64,000 bases of DNA from Brevundimonas poindexterae (GTDB taxonomy: Bacteria > Pseudomonadota > Alphaproteobacteria > Caulobacterales > Caulobacteraceae). A program made the position numbers and the translations under genes. Positions within the stretch are counted from its first letter, which is position 1. Every line of letters begins with the position of its first letter. A model generated the notes under the pieces. It was not told the origin of the DNA, did not search any database, and worked only from the letters and a program-made list of their open reading frames with translations. Positions 1 through 6,545 of this stretch are shown here, piece after piece. The stretch is from assembly GCF_020524625.1 (NCBI RefSeq), contig NZ_JAIVLL010000002.1, forward strand, positions 496,001 to 560,000. Reading direction: 5' to 3'.

Positions 1-895
1 ACGAGGCGGTTCCGACGTTGGTTGCAGCCTGCGTCCAAACACGCTTCCTTTTTGCCTTAGCCATAAGATGATCGATCTCGGCTGAGAGATAATCAATGCT
101 TGAGCTAATAGGATGAACCGTGTTTGCAAGAACTCTATCTCGCCATTCCTCGATTTTGCTCCCAATTTCGTCCGGGTAAATCTCATTCGCGATCGATGCA
201 ATCGCTAGCGTATATCCGTTCGGCTCTTTCATATCGAGCGCCAGATCCCGCCTAGCCAGCGCGCGAACAACGTCCGCATCCCAAGGAATCGGCGGCAGAT
301 ATCGGGCTATCGACAGTCCGTCGCCCACCAATGTTGCGAATTCAGGCAGCACTTTGTTGAAAAGCGTCCATGTACTGGAGGGGTCCATTACTTGCCCCAT
401 TAGTATTTTTAACCTTTCCGTGCCCTGAGCAGAGAGTGGGTCATACTCACTAACCACCACCACTTCATCCGCCATTCCTGCCGTTATTCTTGCGTAAACG
501 TCAGTACCAGCCTGAGCATCCATGATTACGAAATCATGCTCGTCCTCCCAGGCAGACAAGACCGATAAAAGGCTGGAATGGAATGTTTCCGGATTTACGG
601 AGTCGGTATCGGACATATGAAAAGACGCAGGTGCGAAGTTTAACTTCGGAGTAATAGATACCAGATCGACAGTCGCTCCCTCATATTCGAAAAGCCCTCT
701 CTGAGTACGCTGACTAGCCTTCTTGGTCCCGATAAGCTGGTTTAGATACAACAACGTCATGCCATTTGTTGCAGCATCTGTATCGATAAGCAGAACACGC
801 TTTCCCAACAATGATAGGAACGTGCCAAGCGCACCCGCTGTTGTCGTTTTGCCAGACCCACCCTTCGAGCTCAAAAAGCAAAGCTTCCTTGCCAT
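1..895 (-). CDS. ParA/MinD-type P-loop ATPase, partial (C-terminus beyond window)
   Basis: An open frame runs on the minus strand from an ATG at 895 off the left edge, with 298 codons visible and no stop. The N-terminus carries a deviant Walker A motif (KGGSGKTT, about residues 11-18), then an LLIDTDAATN segment that fits the Walker A' aspartates, and a Walker B strand (FVIMDAQAG, about residue 138). This order is that of SIMIBI ATPases of the ParA/MinD/Soj group. After about residue 240 the sequence becomes polar and helical and is not recognised. The start overlaps the stop of the 192-residue gene upstream by one base (TGATG), so the two are translationally coupled. Base composition is clearly richer in A+T than the chromosome after 1515, which suggests recent transfer. 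No ParB-like partner is visible, so a partition, positioning or defence role cannot be chosen. Confidence 0.85.
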   Translation of the reverse strand, partial: MARKLCFLSSKGGSGKTTTAGALGTFLSLLGKRVLLIDTDAATNGMTLLYLNQLIGTKKASQRTQRGLFEYEGATVDLVSITPKLNFAPASFHMSDTDSVNPETFHSSLLSVLSAWEDEHDFVIMDAQAGTDVYARITAGMADEVVVVSEYDPLSAQGTERLKILMGQVMDPSSTWTLFNKVLPEFATLVGDGLSIARYLPPIPWDADVVRALARRDLALDMKEPNGYTLAIASIANEIYPDEIGSKIEEWRDRVLANTVHPISSSIDYLSAEIDHLMAKAKRKRVWTQAATNVGTAS

Positions 896-1473
896 CAGAG
901 CCTCCACTCAGCAGATTTGTCTTCGATAGAAGACATCTCGTTTACGAGAATCTGACCGCTCGGAGGATCTCCAAGAAAATCCAATGCCTTCGCTAGGTTA
1001 TCGCCGAGCTTCGCAATAACCGACTCAGCGCTTCTTTCGCCGCGACGGAATGCTTCTATCGCAGAGACTATCATTCGGACTGTCGCATCTGCTCGCCTCA
1101 ACGCGTCCTCCCGATCCCGAATCGTATCGAGTGCGCGAGCAAGATAGTCGATATGTGTACACGGGCTTGCTGCGTAAACCGTGTACGCAGCTCTTAGTTG
1201 TGACTGGGTGGATGCGTTATATTCGTCTATCCGGAACATCAGTTCCGATATTTTATCCTCGTACTGCCCCGCAACTTCACCCCCGAGTTCTTGTGCTGCG
1301 TTGACGTTCGCTTTCGCCTTTACGGTCACGGCCTTGAAGGAAAGAGGGAATGCGTCATCGAGTTTTTTGAAGACCTCCCGTGTAGTGCCGTCTGGGCACC
1401 TGACTGTCCGAGATTTCTCCCATGGTAAACTGAAAACCAATTTTCCCTCCCCGTCCCCAACCAGTGATGGCAT
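895..1473 (-). CDS. Uncharacterised 192-residue protein coupled to the ParA-like ATPase
   Basis: This gene ends in a TGATG overlap with the ATPase downstream of it. The ATG at 1473 follows a GAGGG ribosome site at a spacing of about 6-8 bases. The first 60 residues look like a beta-rich domain, with a segment resembling a ligand-binding strand pair. The remainder (about residues 65-190) is charged and predominantly helical, with no signal peptide, no membrane segment and no cysteine motif. No family is recognised. Tight coupling suggests the product is a partner or adaptor of the ATPase. It shares the A+T-rich composition of the ATPase gene, and both belong to the same accessory cassette. Confidence 0.75.
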   Translation of the reverse strand: MPSLVGDGEGKLVFSLPWEKSRTVRCPDGTTREVFKKLDDAFPLSFKAVTVKAKANVNAAQELGGEVAGQYEDKISELMFRIDEYNASTQSQLRAAYTVYAASPCTHIDYLARALDTIRDREDALRRADATVRMIVSAIEAFRRGERSAESVIAKLGDNLAKALDFLGDPPSGQILVNEMSSIEDKSAEWRL

Positions 1474-1518
1474 GAAACGACCCTCAACGGGAAGCTATAG
1501 TTTAGCTTGGCTTAGAGG

Positions 1519-1755
1519 CTAGGCCTCTCTCGCCATCCCCCGCAACGCCTCTTCAAACACCCCCGCCGGCTGCCCCCCTGAGATCAACCACTTCCCCTCT
1601 ACCGCCACGGCAGGCACGGCGGTGATGCCGCGGCTACGCCACAGGGCCTCGGTGTCGCGGACCTCGGCGGCATAAAGGGCGTCCACCGGCGCTCCGGCTT
1701 CCGGAGAAACCGGGGGACTTGCGCCCGGCCCCGCCTCGGTCATTCTGTGCCCCAT
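1519..1755 (-). pseudogene. C-terminal remnant of a DsbA/FrnE-type oxidoreductase
   Basis: The last 55 or so codons match the C-terminus of the intact FrnE-like protein at 2056-2739: both contain LYAAEVR, EALW, RGIT, VPAV, VEGK, LISGGQP and VFEEALR in the same order. The CPWC active site and everything before it are missing. The first 22 codons here (rich in Gly and Pro) have no counterpart in the intact gene. It begins right where the A+T-rich cassette ends, near 1515. It is best read as a remnant left by a deletion or insertion; expression as a 78-residue peptide is possible but unlikely to be functional. Confidence 0.6.
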
Positions 1756-1856
1756 GACCCGGCCCCTAGCCCCCGCCCGTCGCCGTCCGCTCCGCCAGGG
1801 CCGGCGCCGTCGCGTCCGGCGCGGGCGCCCTGGGGACCGGGGCGGTCGGCTCGCTG

Positions 1857-2003
1857 ATGCTGGGCGCGCTCGCCGTGGGGGCGCTGGCCATCGGCGCCCT
1901 GGCCATCGGCCGGCTTTCGGTGGGCCGTGCCCGGGTGCGCCGCCTGCATGTGGACGAGCTCAGCGTCGGCCGCCTGCGCATCGGACGGATCGAGCGGATC
2001 TAG
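1857..2003 (+). CDS. Small GALAIG-repeat protein (48 residues, possibly 5'-truncated)
   Basis: The frame encodes near-tandem G-A-L-A-(V/I) units followed by a Ser/Arg/Val tail with SVGR and RIGR repeats, ending in a TAG at 2001-2003. The pattern suggests a short right-handed beta-helix or an amphipathic repeat, and similar small proteins are common in alphaproteobacteria. The open frame extends up to 1770 but has no ATG, GTG or TTG before the ATG at 1857, and the repeats already begin upstream of it (GAVGSL). The natural start may therefore have been lost, or a frameshift may separate it from the ATG at 1754. No function is known. Confidence 0.45.
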   Translation: MLGALAVGALAIGALAIGRLSVGRARVRRLHVDELSVGRLRIGRIERI

Positions 2004-2055
2004 CGGGCACGGCCGAGGCGGCGCGATCCTGATCCTTCTCCCATCGGGAGGGGGC

Positions 2056-2739
2056 TCAAACCTCCCCCGCGATCTTCCTGAGCGCCTCTTCGAACACCGC
2101 CGTCGGCTGGCCGCCGCTGATCAGGTATTTGCCTTCCACCACCACGGCGGGCACGCCGGTGATGCCACGCGCGTGCCACAGGGCTTCGGCCTCGCGGACC
2201 TCGGCGGCATAGAGGCCGTCGGCCAGCACGCGGGCGGCCTCGTCGCGGTCCAGCCCCGCGGCCTCTGCGGCGCCCGTCAGCACATCGGCGTCGGGCAGGG
2301 GGCGGTTGTCGGTAAAGTGGGCGCGGAACAGGGCTTCTTTCAGCGCCCTCTGTTCGGCCGGCCCCACCGTGCCGGCCCAGTGCAGCAGCCGGTGGGCGTC
2401 AAAGGTGTTCCAGATGCGGCTGTCCGGCCCCATCCGCATTTCGAAGCCCTTGCCGTCATCCGGCCAGGCTTCCGCCGCCCGGTCGCGGATCATGGCGCGG
2501 TTGTTCGCCGACTGTTCGGGGGTGGCGCCGTATTTGCGGCCGATGTGTTCGGTGATGTTTTCCCCTTCGGGCGCCATGTCGGGGTTCAGCTCGAACGGCT
2601 GGAAGTGGATCTCCGCCGCGATCCCCTCGGCCGCCAATGCCCCCAGCGCCGTCTCCAGTCCGCCCAGCCCCACCACACACCAGGGACAGACGACATCCGA
2701 GACGAAATCGATCTGCAGGGGTCTGGGCGATGCGGTCAT
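2056..2739 (-). CDS. DsbA family oxidoreductase (FrnE-like)
   Basis: This 227-residue protein is a thioredoxin-fold thiol-disulfide oxidoreductase of the cytosolic FrnE/2-hydroxychromene-isomerase-related group. It has a CPWC active site at residues 18-21 right after the first beta strand (IDFVSDVV), an inserted helical domain, and the conserved cis-Pro region (GVPAVVVEGKYLISGGQ) near the C-terminus. There is no signal peptide. The ATG at 2739 was chosen over upstream in-frame codons because it has an AGGAG site 6 bases ahead, whereas the extension would run into the repeat element at 2766. A degenerate copy of its C-terminus lies at 1519-1755. FrnE-type proteins are linked to polyketide chemistry and oxidative stress; the substrate here is unknown. 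Confidence 0.9.
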   Translation of the reverse strand: MTASPRPLQIDFVSDVVCPWCVVGLGGLETALGALAAEGIAAEIHFQPFELNPDMAPEGENITEHIGRKYGATPEQSANNRAMIRDRAAEAWPDDGKGFEMRMGPDSRIWNTFDAHRLLHWAGTVGPAEQRALKEALFRAHFTDNRPLPDADVLTGAAEAAGLDRDEAARVLADGLYAAEVREAEALWHARGITGVPAVVVEGKYLISGGQPTAVFEEALRKIAGEV

Positions 2740-2765
2740 GGGGGGCTCCTTTGGCTTTACATGGT

Positions 2766-2910
2766 CCTTCTCCCCCCGGGGGAGAAGGTGTCGGGCGAAG
2801 CCTGACGGATGAGGGGGACGCCGGACTTGCACAGGAAGGGCGGCCGCGTCGGCACCCGCCCCCTCATCCGGACCGCTCCGCGGCCCACCTTCTCCCCCGA
2901 GGGGAGAAGG
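2766..2910. repeat. Intergenic inverted repeat, CCTTCTCCC...GGGAGAAGG family
   Basis: Two palindromes, at 2766-2788 (arms CCTTCTCCCCC and GGGGGAGAAGG) and 2888-2910 (CCTTCTCCCC and GGGGAGAAGG), face each other. Each is followed on its inner side by a segment resembling CGGATGAGGGGG, in opposite orientation. The whole forms an element of about 145 bp with a GC-rich centre. The same family recurs at 49254-49300. Such elements are frequent between genes in Caulobacterales. Confidence 0.75.
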
Positions 2911-3056
2911 GCGCTCCGGCCCGCACGCCTGCCCACCGTTTTCGCAATCCTTTCAACACCCCCGCCCGTTTCCGCCCCGATCTGCCCGACCGGGTCGCGG
3001 GGTGGTGCAGGATGTCCGGTTACCCGCCCCCCCTCACGGCACGGAGACGCAATCGA

Positions 3057-3296
3057 GACGATTCAGACGGTTCAGACGGTAATTTCTCGAAACCAGGCCC
3101 TCGAAGCACCTCCCCTCCCCCTCGATGGGGGAGGGGTCGGGGGTGGGGGTGCTTGCACTGTCTTCCAGGGAAAAGGCGCGCGAGAGACGGGTGTCAGAGC
3201 GATCGGCGCCTGAGGGTGCGCGGCACCCCCACCCAACCCTCCCCCATCGAGGGGGAGGGCTCTGGATTTGAGACCATTCAGACGATTCAGACGGTC
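3057..3296. repeat. Inverted repeats flanked by TCAGACGGT direct repeats
   Basis: Near-identical direct repeats built from ATTCAGACG/TTCAGACGGT units stand at 3057-3082 and 3271-3296. Between them lie two arms of about 45 bases in inverted orientation (3109-3156 and 3218-3265), each with a CCCCCTCGATGGGGG core. No coding capacity is supported here. The layout resembles a small non-autonomous element or a compound REP. Confidence 0.6.
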
Positions 3297-3300
3297 TTTT

Positions 3301-3978
3301 TTACCCGCGCACCGACCGCGCCATCTGCACCGCCCGGCCGATGTGGGCTTCCAGGGCGTCCCAGTCGGCCTCGTCGACCAGTTTGTCGGGGATCAGGCGC
3401 GAGCCCATGCCGGCGGCGATGATGCCGGCGTCGAACCAGGCCTTTAGCGAGGCCTCCTCAGGCTCGACCCCGCCGGTGGGCATGATCTTGGTCCAGGGCA
3501 TGGGGCCCATGACCGCCTTGACGAAGGCCGGGCCGCCGACCTGAGCGCCGGGGAACAGTTTGACGACGTCACAGCCCCATTCCTGGGCCTGGCTGATTTC
3601 GGTGACCGAGCCACAGCCGGGCATATAGGCCACGCGCTTGCGGTTACACAGTTTCGCCACCGCCTCGACGCCGCAGGGGCTGACGACGAAGCGGGCGCCG
3701 CGCGACAGATAGAGGGCGGCCGTGCCCGGATCGACGATCGAGCCGATGCCGAGGATCACCTCCGGGTCGGTGCGGGCCAGCGTCTTCGACAGCTCGGCAA
3801 ACAGGTCGGCGGCGTGGTCGCCCCGGTCGGTGAACTCGATCACCCGGGCCCCGCCGCGGGCCGAGGCGCGGATGATGCCGAGGCAGGCCTCGACCTCGGG
3901 GTGGTAGAAGACCGGGCAGATGCCCTGCGCCTCCAGCGCGGCCACGACGGTCAGGCGGTCGGCGGGGTAGGCGGGCAT
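3301..3978 (-). CDS. eda: 2-dehydro-3-deoxy-phosphogluconate (KDPG) aldolase
   Basis: This 225-residue class I aldolase splits KDPG into pyruvate and glyceraldehyde-3-phosphate in the Entner-Doudoroff pathway; relatives also cleave 4-hydroxy-2-oxoglutarate. Family landmarks are Glu48 in VIEFTDRG, the Schiff-base Lys140 in DVVKLFPG, and the phosphate-binding PTGGV strand near residue 165. It is slightly longer than E. coli Eda, within the family range. The start at 3978 gives MPAYPADRLTV; the upstream in-frame extension is low-complexity and shows no ribosome site. The upstream neighbour on the same strand, a formamidase-like hydrolase, ends 56 bases before it. No edd or glucose-6-phosphate dehydrogenase gene is adjacent, so a different ulosonate substrate cannot be excluded. 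Confidence 0.88.
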   Translation of the reverse strand: MPAYPADRLTVVAALEAQGICPVFYHPEVEACLGIIRASARGGARVIEFTDRGDHAADLFAELSKTLARTDPEVILGIGSIVDPGTAALYLSRGARFVVSPCGVEAVAKLCNRKRVAYMPGCGSVTEISQAQEWGCDVVKLFPGAQVGGPAFVKAVMGPMPWTKIMPTGGVEPEEASLKAWFDAGIIAAGMGSRLIPDKLVDEADWDALEAHIGRAVQMARSVRG

Positions 3979-4034
3979 GGGGCAGGCTCCGGAGGCTGGG
4001 TCAGTCCGAGGGGTGCGACCAACCGGGCCGCGCG

Positions 4035-4820
4035 TCAAGCCGGGGCGGCTTCACGGCTGGTTTCGTGGGCCAGCTGGACCAGTCGCGCGACCTCCGGGCT
4101 GCTGGCCTCGAACAGGGGGTCCAGCACGGTGAAGTGGTTCAGCCCGGGAAGCTCGCGGACCGAGGTGTCGGCGCCGCCCGCGCCCCAGCGCTCGGCCATG
4201 GCGTGCGACTGGCGGCGGAACTCGGCGCTCTCCTCGGCCCCGACCCAGCAGTCCAGGGTGGTGCCGCCGGGGCTGGACCCATCGGGCACCGGCCAGTGGA
4301 TCGGCGACAGGGCGGTGGCCATCAGGGGGTCGAGCTGGAGCGCCTCGTTCAGGCTGGTGCGGGTCAGGGGCAGGAGGTCGAACACGCCCGAAATGGCCAC
4401 GGCCGCCCCCGCCCGGCCCTCGGACAGCAGGGCCGCCGCCATATGGCCGCCCGCCGAATGGCCGAACACCAGCGGGCGGTATCCGGTGCGATCGCGGATC
4501 AGCTCCGTGGCCGTCCGGACCTGCCGCAGGATCCGGCCCAGGCTGACCGCCGGGGCGAGGTCATAGGTGGGGATGGCGACCGCGATGCCGTGGCTCAGCA
4601 GCGCCGGGGCAATGCCGTGGAAGGCCGCCCCGTCCAGTGCCTGCCAATAGCCGCCGTGCAGGAAGACGGCGACCGGTGCCTCCGGCTGCCCCTCGGGCGT
4701 GAACAGGTCCAGCACCTCGCGCGGCCCGGGGCCATAGGCGATCCGCTGGTGCGGATGAGCCGCCCGCGTCGCCTCGGCCCGTTCGGCCCACCTCGCCATG
4801 ACGGCGCCGTGGTCGGGCAC
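4035..4820 (-). CDS. Alpha/beta hydrolase, arylformamidase-like
   Basis: The protein has the oxyanion-hole motif HGGYW (residues 55-59), a nucleophile elbow GHSAGG (Ser122) and a late GLNHF histidine, as in kynurenine formamidase and related HSL-type esterases. The coordinates use the GTG at 4820. In-frame codons upstream of it encode LEAEYNNRRRVPDH, which matches the conserved start of this family, but no ATG, GTG or TTG is available there. A CTG at 4856, with a GGAG about 7 bases ahead, would restore it and give 273 residues. It is divergent from the small AsnC-type gene at 4916. No other tryptophan-catabolism gene is adjacent, so the substrate is uncertain. Confidence 0.82.
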   Translation of the reverse strand: MPDHGAVMARWAERAEATRAAHPHQRIAYGPGPREVLDLFTPEGQPEAPVAVFLHGGYWQALDGAAFHGIAPALLSHGIAVAIPTYDLAPAVSLGRILRQVRTATELIRDRTGYRPLVFGHSAGGHMAAALLSEGRAGAAVAISGVFDLLPLTRTSLNEALQLDPLMATALSPIHWPVPDGSSPGGTTLDCWVGAEESAEFRRQSHAMAERWGAGGADTSVRELPGLNHFTVLDPLFEASSPEVARLVQLAHETSREAAPA

Positions 4821-4915
4821 CCGCCGGCGGTTGTTGTATTCGGCTTCGAGGTCCAGGCCCTTACTCCGTCCGTCCGCATCCGCTACAGACCTCCGACCGA
4901 CCGGAGGGACCGCCC

Positions 4916-5170
4916 ATGATGACCGCCATCTTCGTCTTCATCAAATGCGAGCTGGGGCACGCCAACGATGTCGCCGCCGACATCGTCGACAACGTCGAGC
5001 GGGTCTCCGAGGTCTATTCGACCTCGGGCCAGTACGACCTGCTGGCCAAGTTCCAGCTGCCCAGGGAGATGGACATCGGCACCTTCGTCACGAAGGAGGT
5101 CCAGACCCGGCCCCACATCCGCGACACCTTCACCGTCATCACCTTCTCGCCCTTCCTGCCGGGCGCCTGA
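4916..5170 (+). CDS. Stand-alone Lrp/AsnC ligand-binding (RAM) domain protein
   Basis: The 84 residues form one RAM (AsnC_trans_reg) domain: an IFVFIKCELG strand, a helix, a GQYDLLAKF strand and a final TVITFSPF strand. The DNA-binding HTH of full Lrp/AsnC regulators is absent. Such single-domain proteins form ring-shaped oligomers and bind amino acids. ATG 4916 follows a GGAGG site. It is divergently transcribed from the formamidase-like gene across fewer than 100 bases, so it may sense a related metabolite. That link is inference. Confidence 0.88.
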   Translation: MMTAIFVFIKCELGHANDVAADIVDNVERVSEVYSTSGQYDLLAKFQLPREMDIGTFVTKEVQTRPHIRDTFTVITFSPFLPGA

Positions 5171-5176
5171 CGGCTC

Positions 5177-6544
5177 CTACTGCGCGGAGTAGGCGGGGGG
5201 ACGCGCCCCCTCGCCCCCGCCCAGATAGCGGTCGCGCAGCAGATAGGGCCGGCTCTCCAGCGGCTGCTCGACGCCGCCGATGTAGATGGCCACGGGCTGG
5301 CTCAGCGGCTCCAGCGGATCGCCGGTCCAGATGACCACATCGGCGGCGGCGCCCGCGCGCAGCTCTCCGAACTGGCCGTCCATGCCGAAGATGCGCGCCG
5401 GATTGACCGTGATGGCCGCGATCGCCGCCTCATAGGGCAGGCCGTGCGAGACGGCGTTGCCGGCGTTGTAGCGGGTCTCGCGCGCCCGGTGGATCGAGCC
5501 CTCATTGCCCTTGATGGCGATGACCACCCCGGCCGCATTCAGGGCCGCCGCATTCTGCATCCGCGCCGCCCGGCGCTCGAAATTGCCGGGCAGGTTGGTG
5601 ATGGGGTTCAGCAGCACCGGCACACCGGCGGCGGCGATCTGGTCGGCGACCAGCCAGCCTTCCTCGGCGCCGTCGAGGATGACCTTGAGGCCCTCTTCCT
5701 CGGCCAGACGCAGGACCTGCAGAATGTCGGCGGCGCGCGACACGGTAATGATCAGCGGCATCCGCCCCTCGGCCACCGGGATCAGGGCCTCGAGGTCGGC
5801 GCGCGACAGCGACAGCGGGCGCAGGTCGTCGCGCTGATAGGCCGCCTTGTTGCGGGCGTAGAGGCGGACCTCCGCCAGGGTCTCGCGGAACAGGACCATG
5901 GCCCCGCCGCGCGAGCCACCGGCCACACCGGCGCCGGCTTCACCGAAGGGGGCGACCATGGCCACGCGCGGCTTGACCAGAATGTCGGTCCCGGCCGCCA
6001 GATGAATGACGGCCGCCTGACCCGCGAACAGGCCCGGCGAGTGATAGCCGCCCTCGCCCGCGCCGGCGGTGTCTTCCTCGTGATAGTGGCCGCTGGACGA
6101 GCCGGGGTGGTTCGGCACCACAATGGCGCGGGTCACCCCGCCCAGCCGCGCAACCGGCAGGGTGATCGACCAGGGGTCCAGCCCGTAGGAGACGTCAAAG
6201 GCGGCACTCAGGGTATTGGAGGCATTCCGGAGGTCATTGGTGCCGCCGACCGAGGACACCTCGGATCCGCCGAGGCCCGAATCGACCGCGACGAAGCCGG
6301 GCGCGACGACCTGGCCCGTCGCGTCGATAACGCGGGCACCAGCCGGAGCCGCGCCCGTGCCGACCGAGACGATCCGGCCGCCACGCATGACCACGGTGCC
6401 GCTCTCAATGACCGAGGTGCCGGTCAGGACGCGACCGCCGGTCACGGCGACGGTGTCCTGGGCGAGGGCGGGGCTGGCTGCCAGACCGACGGCGGCCACG
6501 GCCCCGAGAACCAGCGACTTGAGGGGAGAAAGACGAAGGGTCAT
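5177..6544 (-). CDS. Secreted amidohydrolase-family protein lacking metal ligands
   Basis: This 455-residue protein has a clear Sec signal peptide (LVLGAVAAVGLAASPALAQ) and the composite beta-sandwich/TIM-barrel outline of imidazolonepropionase-like amidohydrolases, including the C-terminal GELRAGAAADVVIW strand. The metal-binding HxH after strand 1 is replaced by VDSGLGG, and the position expected to hold the later histidine reads ILDGAEEGW. It therefore appears catalytically dead or altered. It starts one base after the stop of the intact paralogue at 6546-8042, so both are co-transcribed. The start at 6544 is chosen because it gives the signal peptide directly; the upstream extension lies inside the partner gene. 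Confidence 0.88.
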   Translation of the reverse strand: MTLRLSPLKSLVLGAVAAVGLAASPALAQDTVAVTGGRVLTGTSVIESGTVVMRGGRIVSVGTGAAPAGARVIDATGQVVAPGFVAVDSGLGGSEVSSVGGTNDLRNASNTLSAAFDVSYGLDPWSITLPVARLGGVTRAIVVPNHPGSSSGHYHEEDTAGAGEGGYHSPGLFAGQAAVIHLAAGTDILVKPRVAMVAPFGEAGAGVAGGSRGGAMVLFRETLAEVRLYARNKAAYQRDDLRPLSLSRADLEALIPVAEGRMPLIITVSRAADILQVLRLAEEEGLKVILDGAEEGWLVADQIAAAGVPVLLNPITNLPGNFERRAARMQNAAALNAAGVVIAIKGNEGSIHRARETRYNAGNAVSHGLPYEAAIAAITVNPARIFGMDGQFGELRAGAAADVVIWTGDPLEPLSQPVAIYIGGVEQPLESRPYLLRDRYLGGGEGARPPAYSAQ

Positions 6545-6545
6545 G

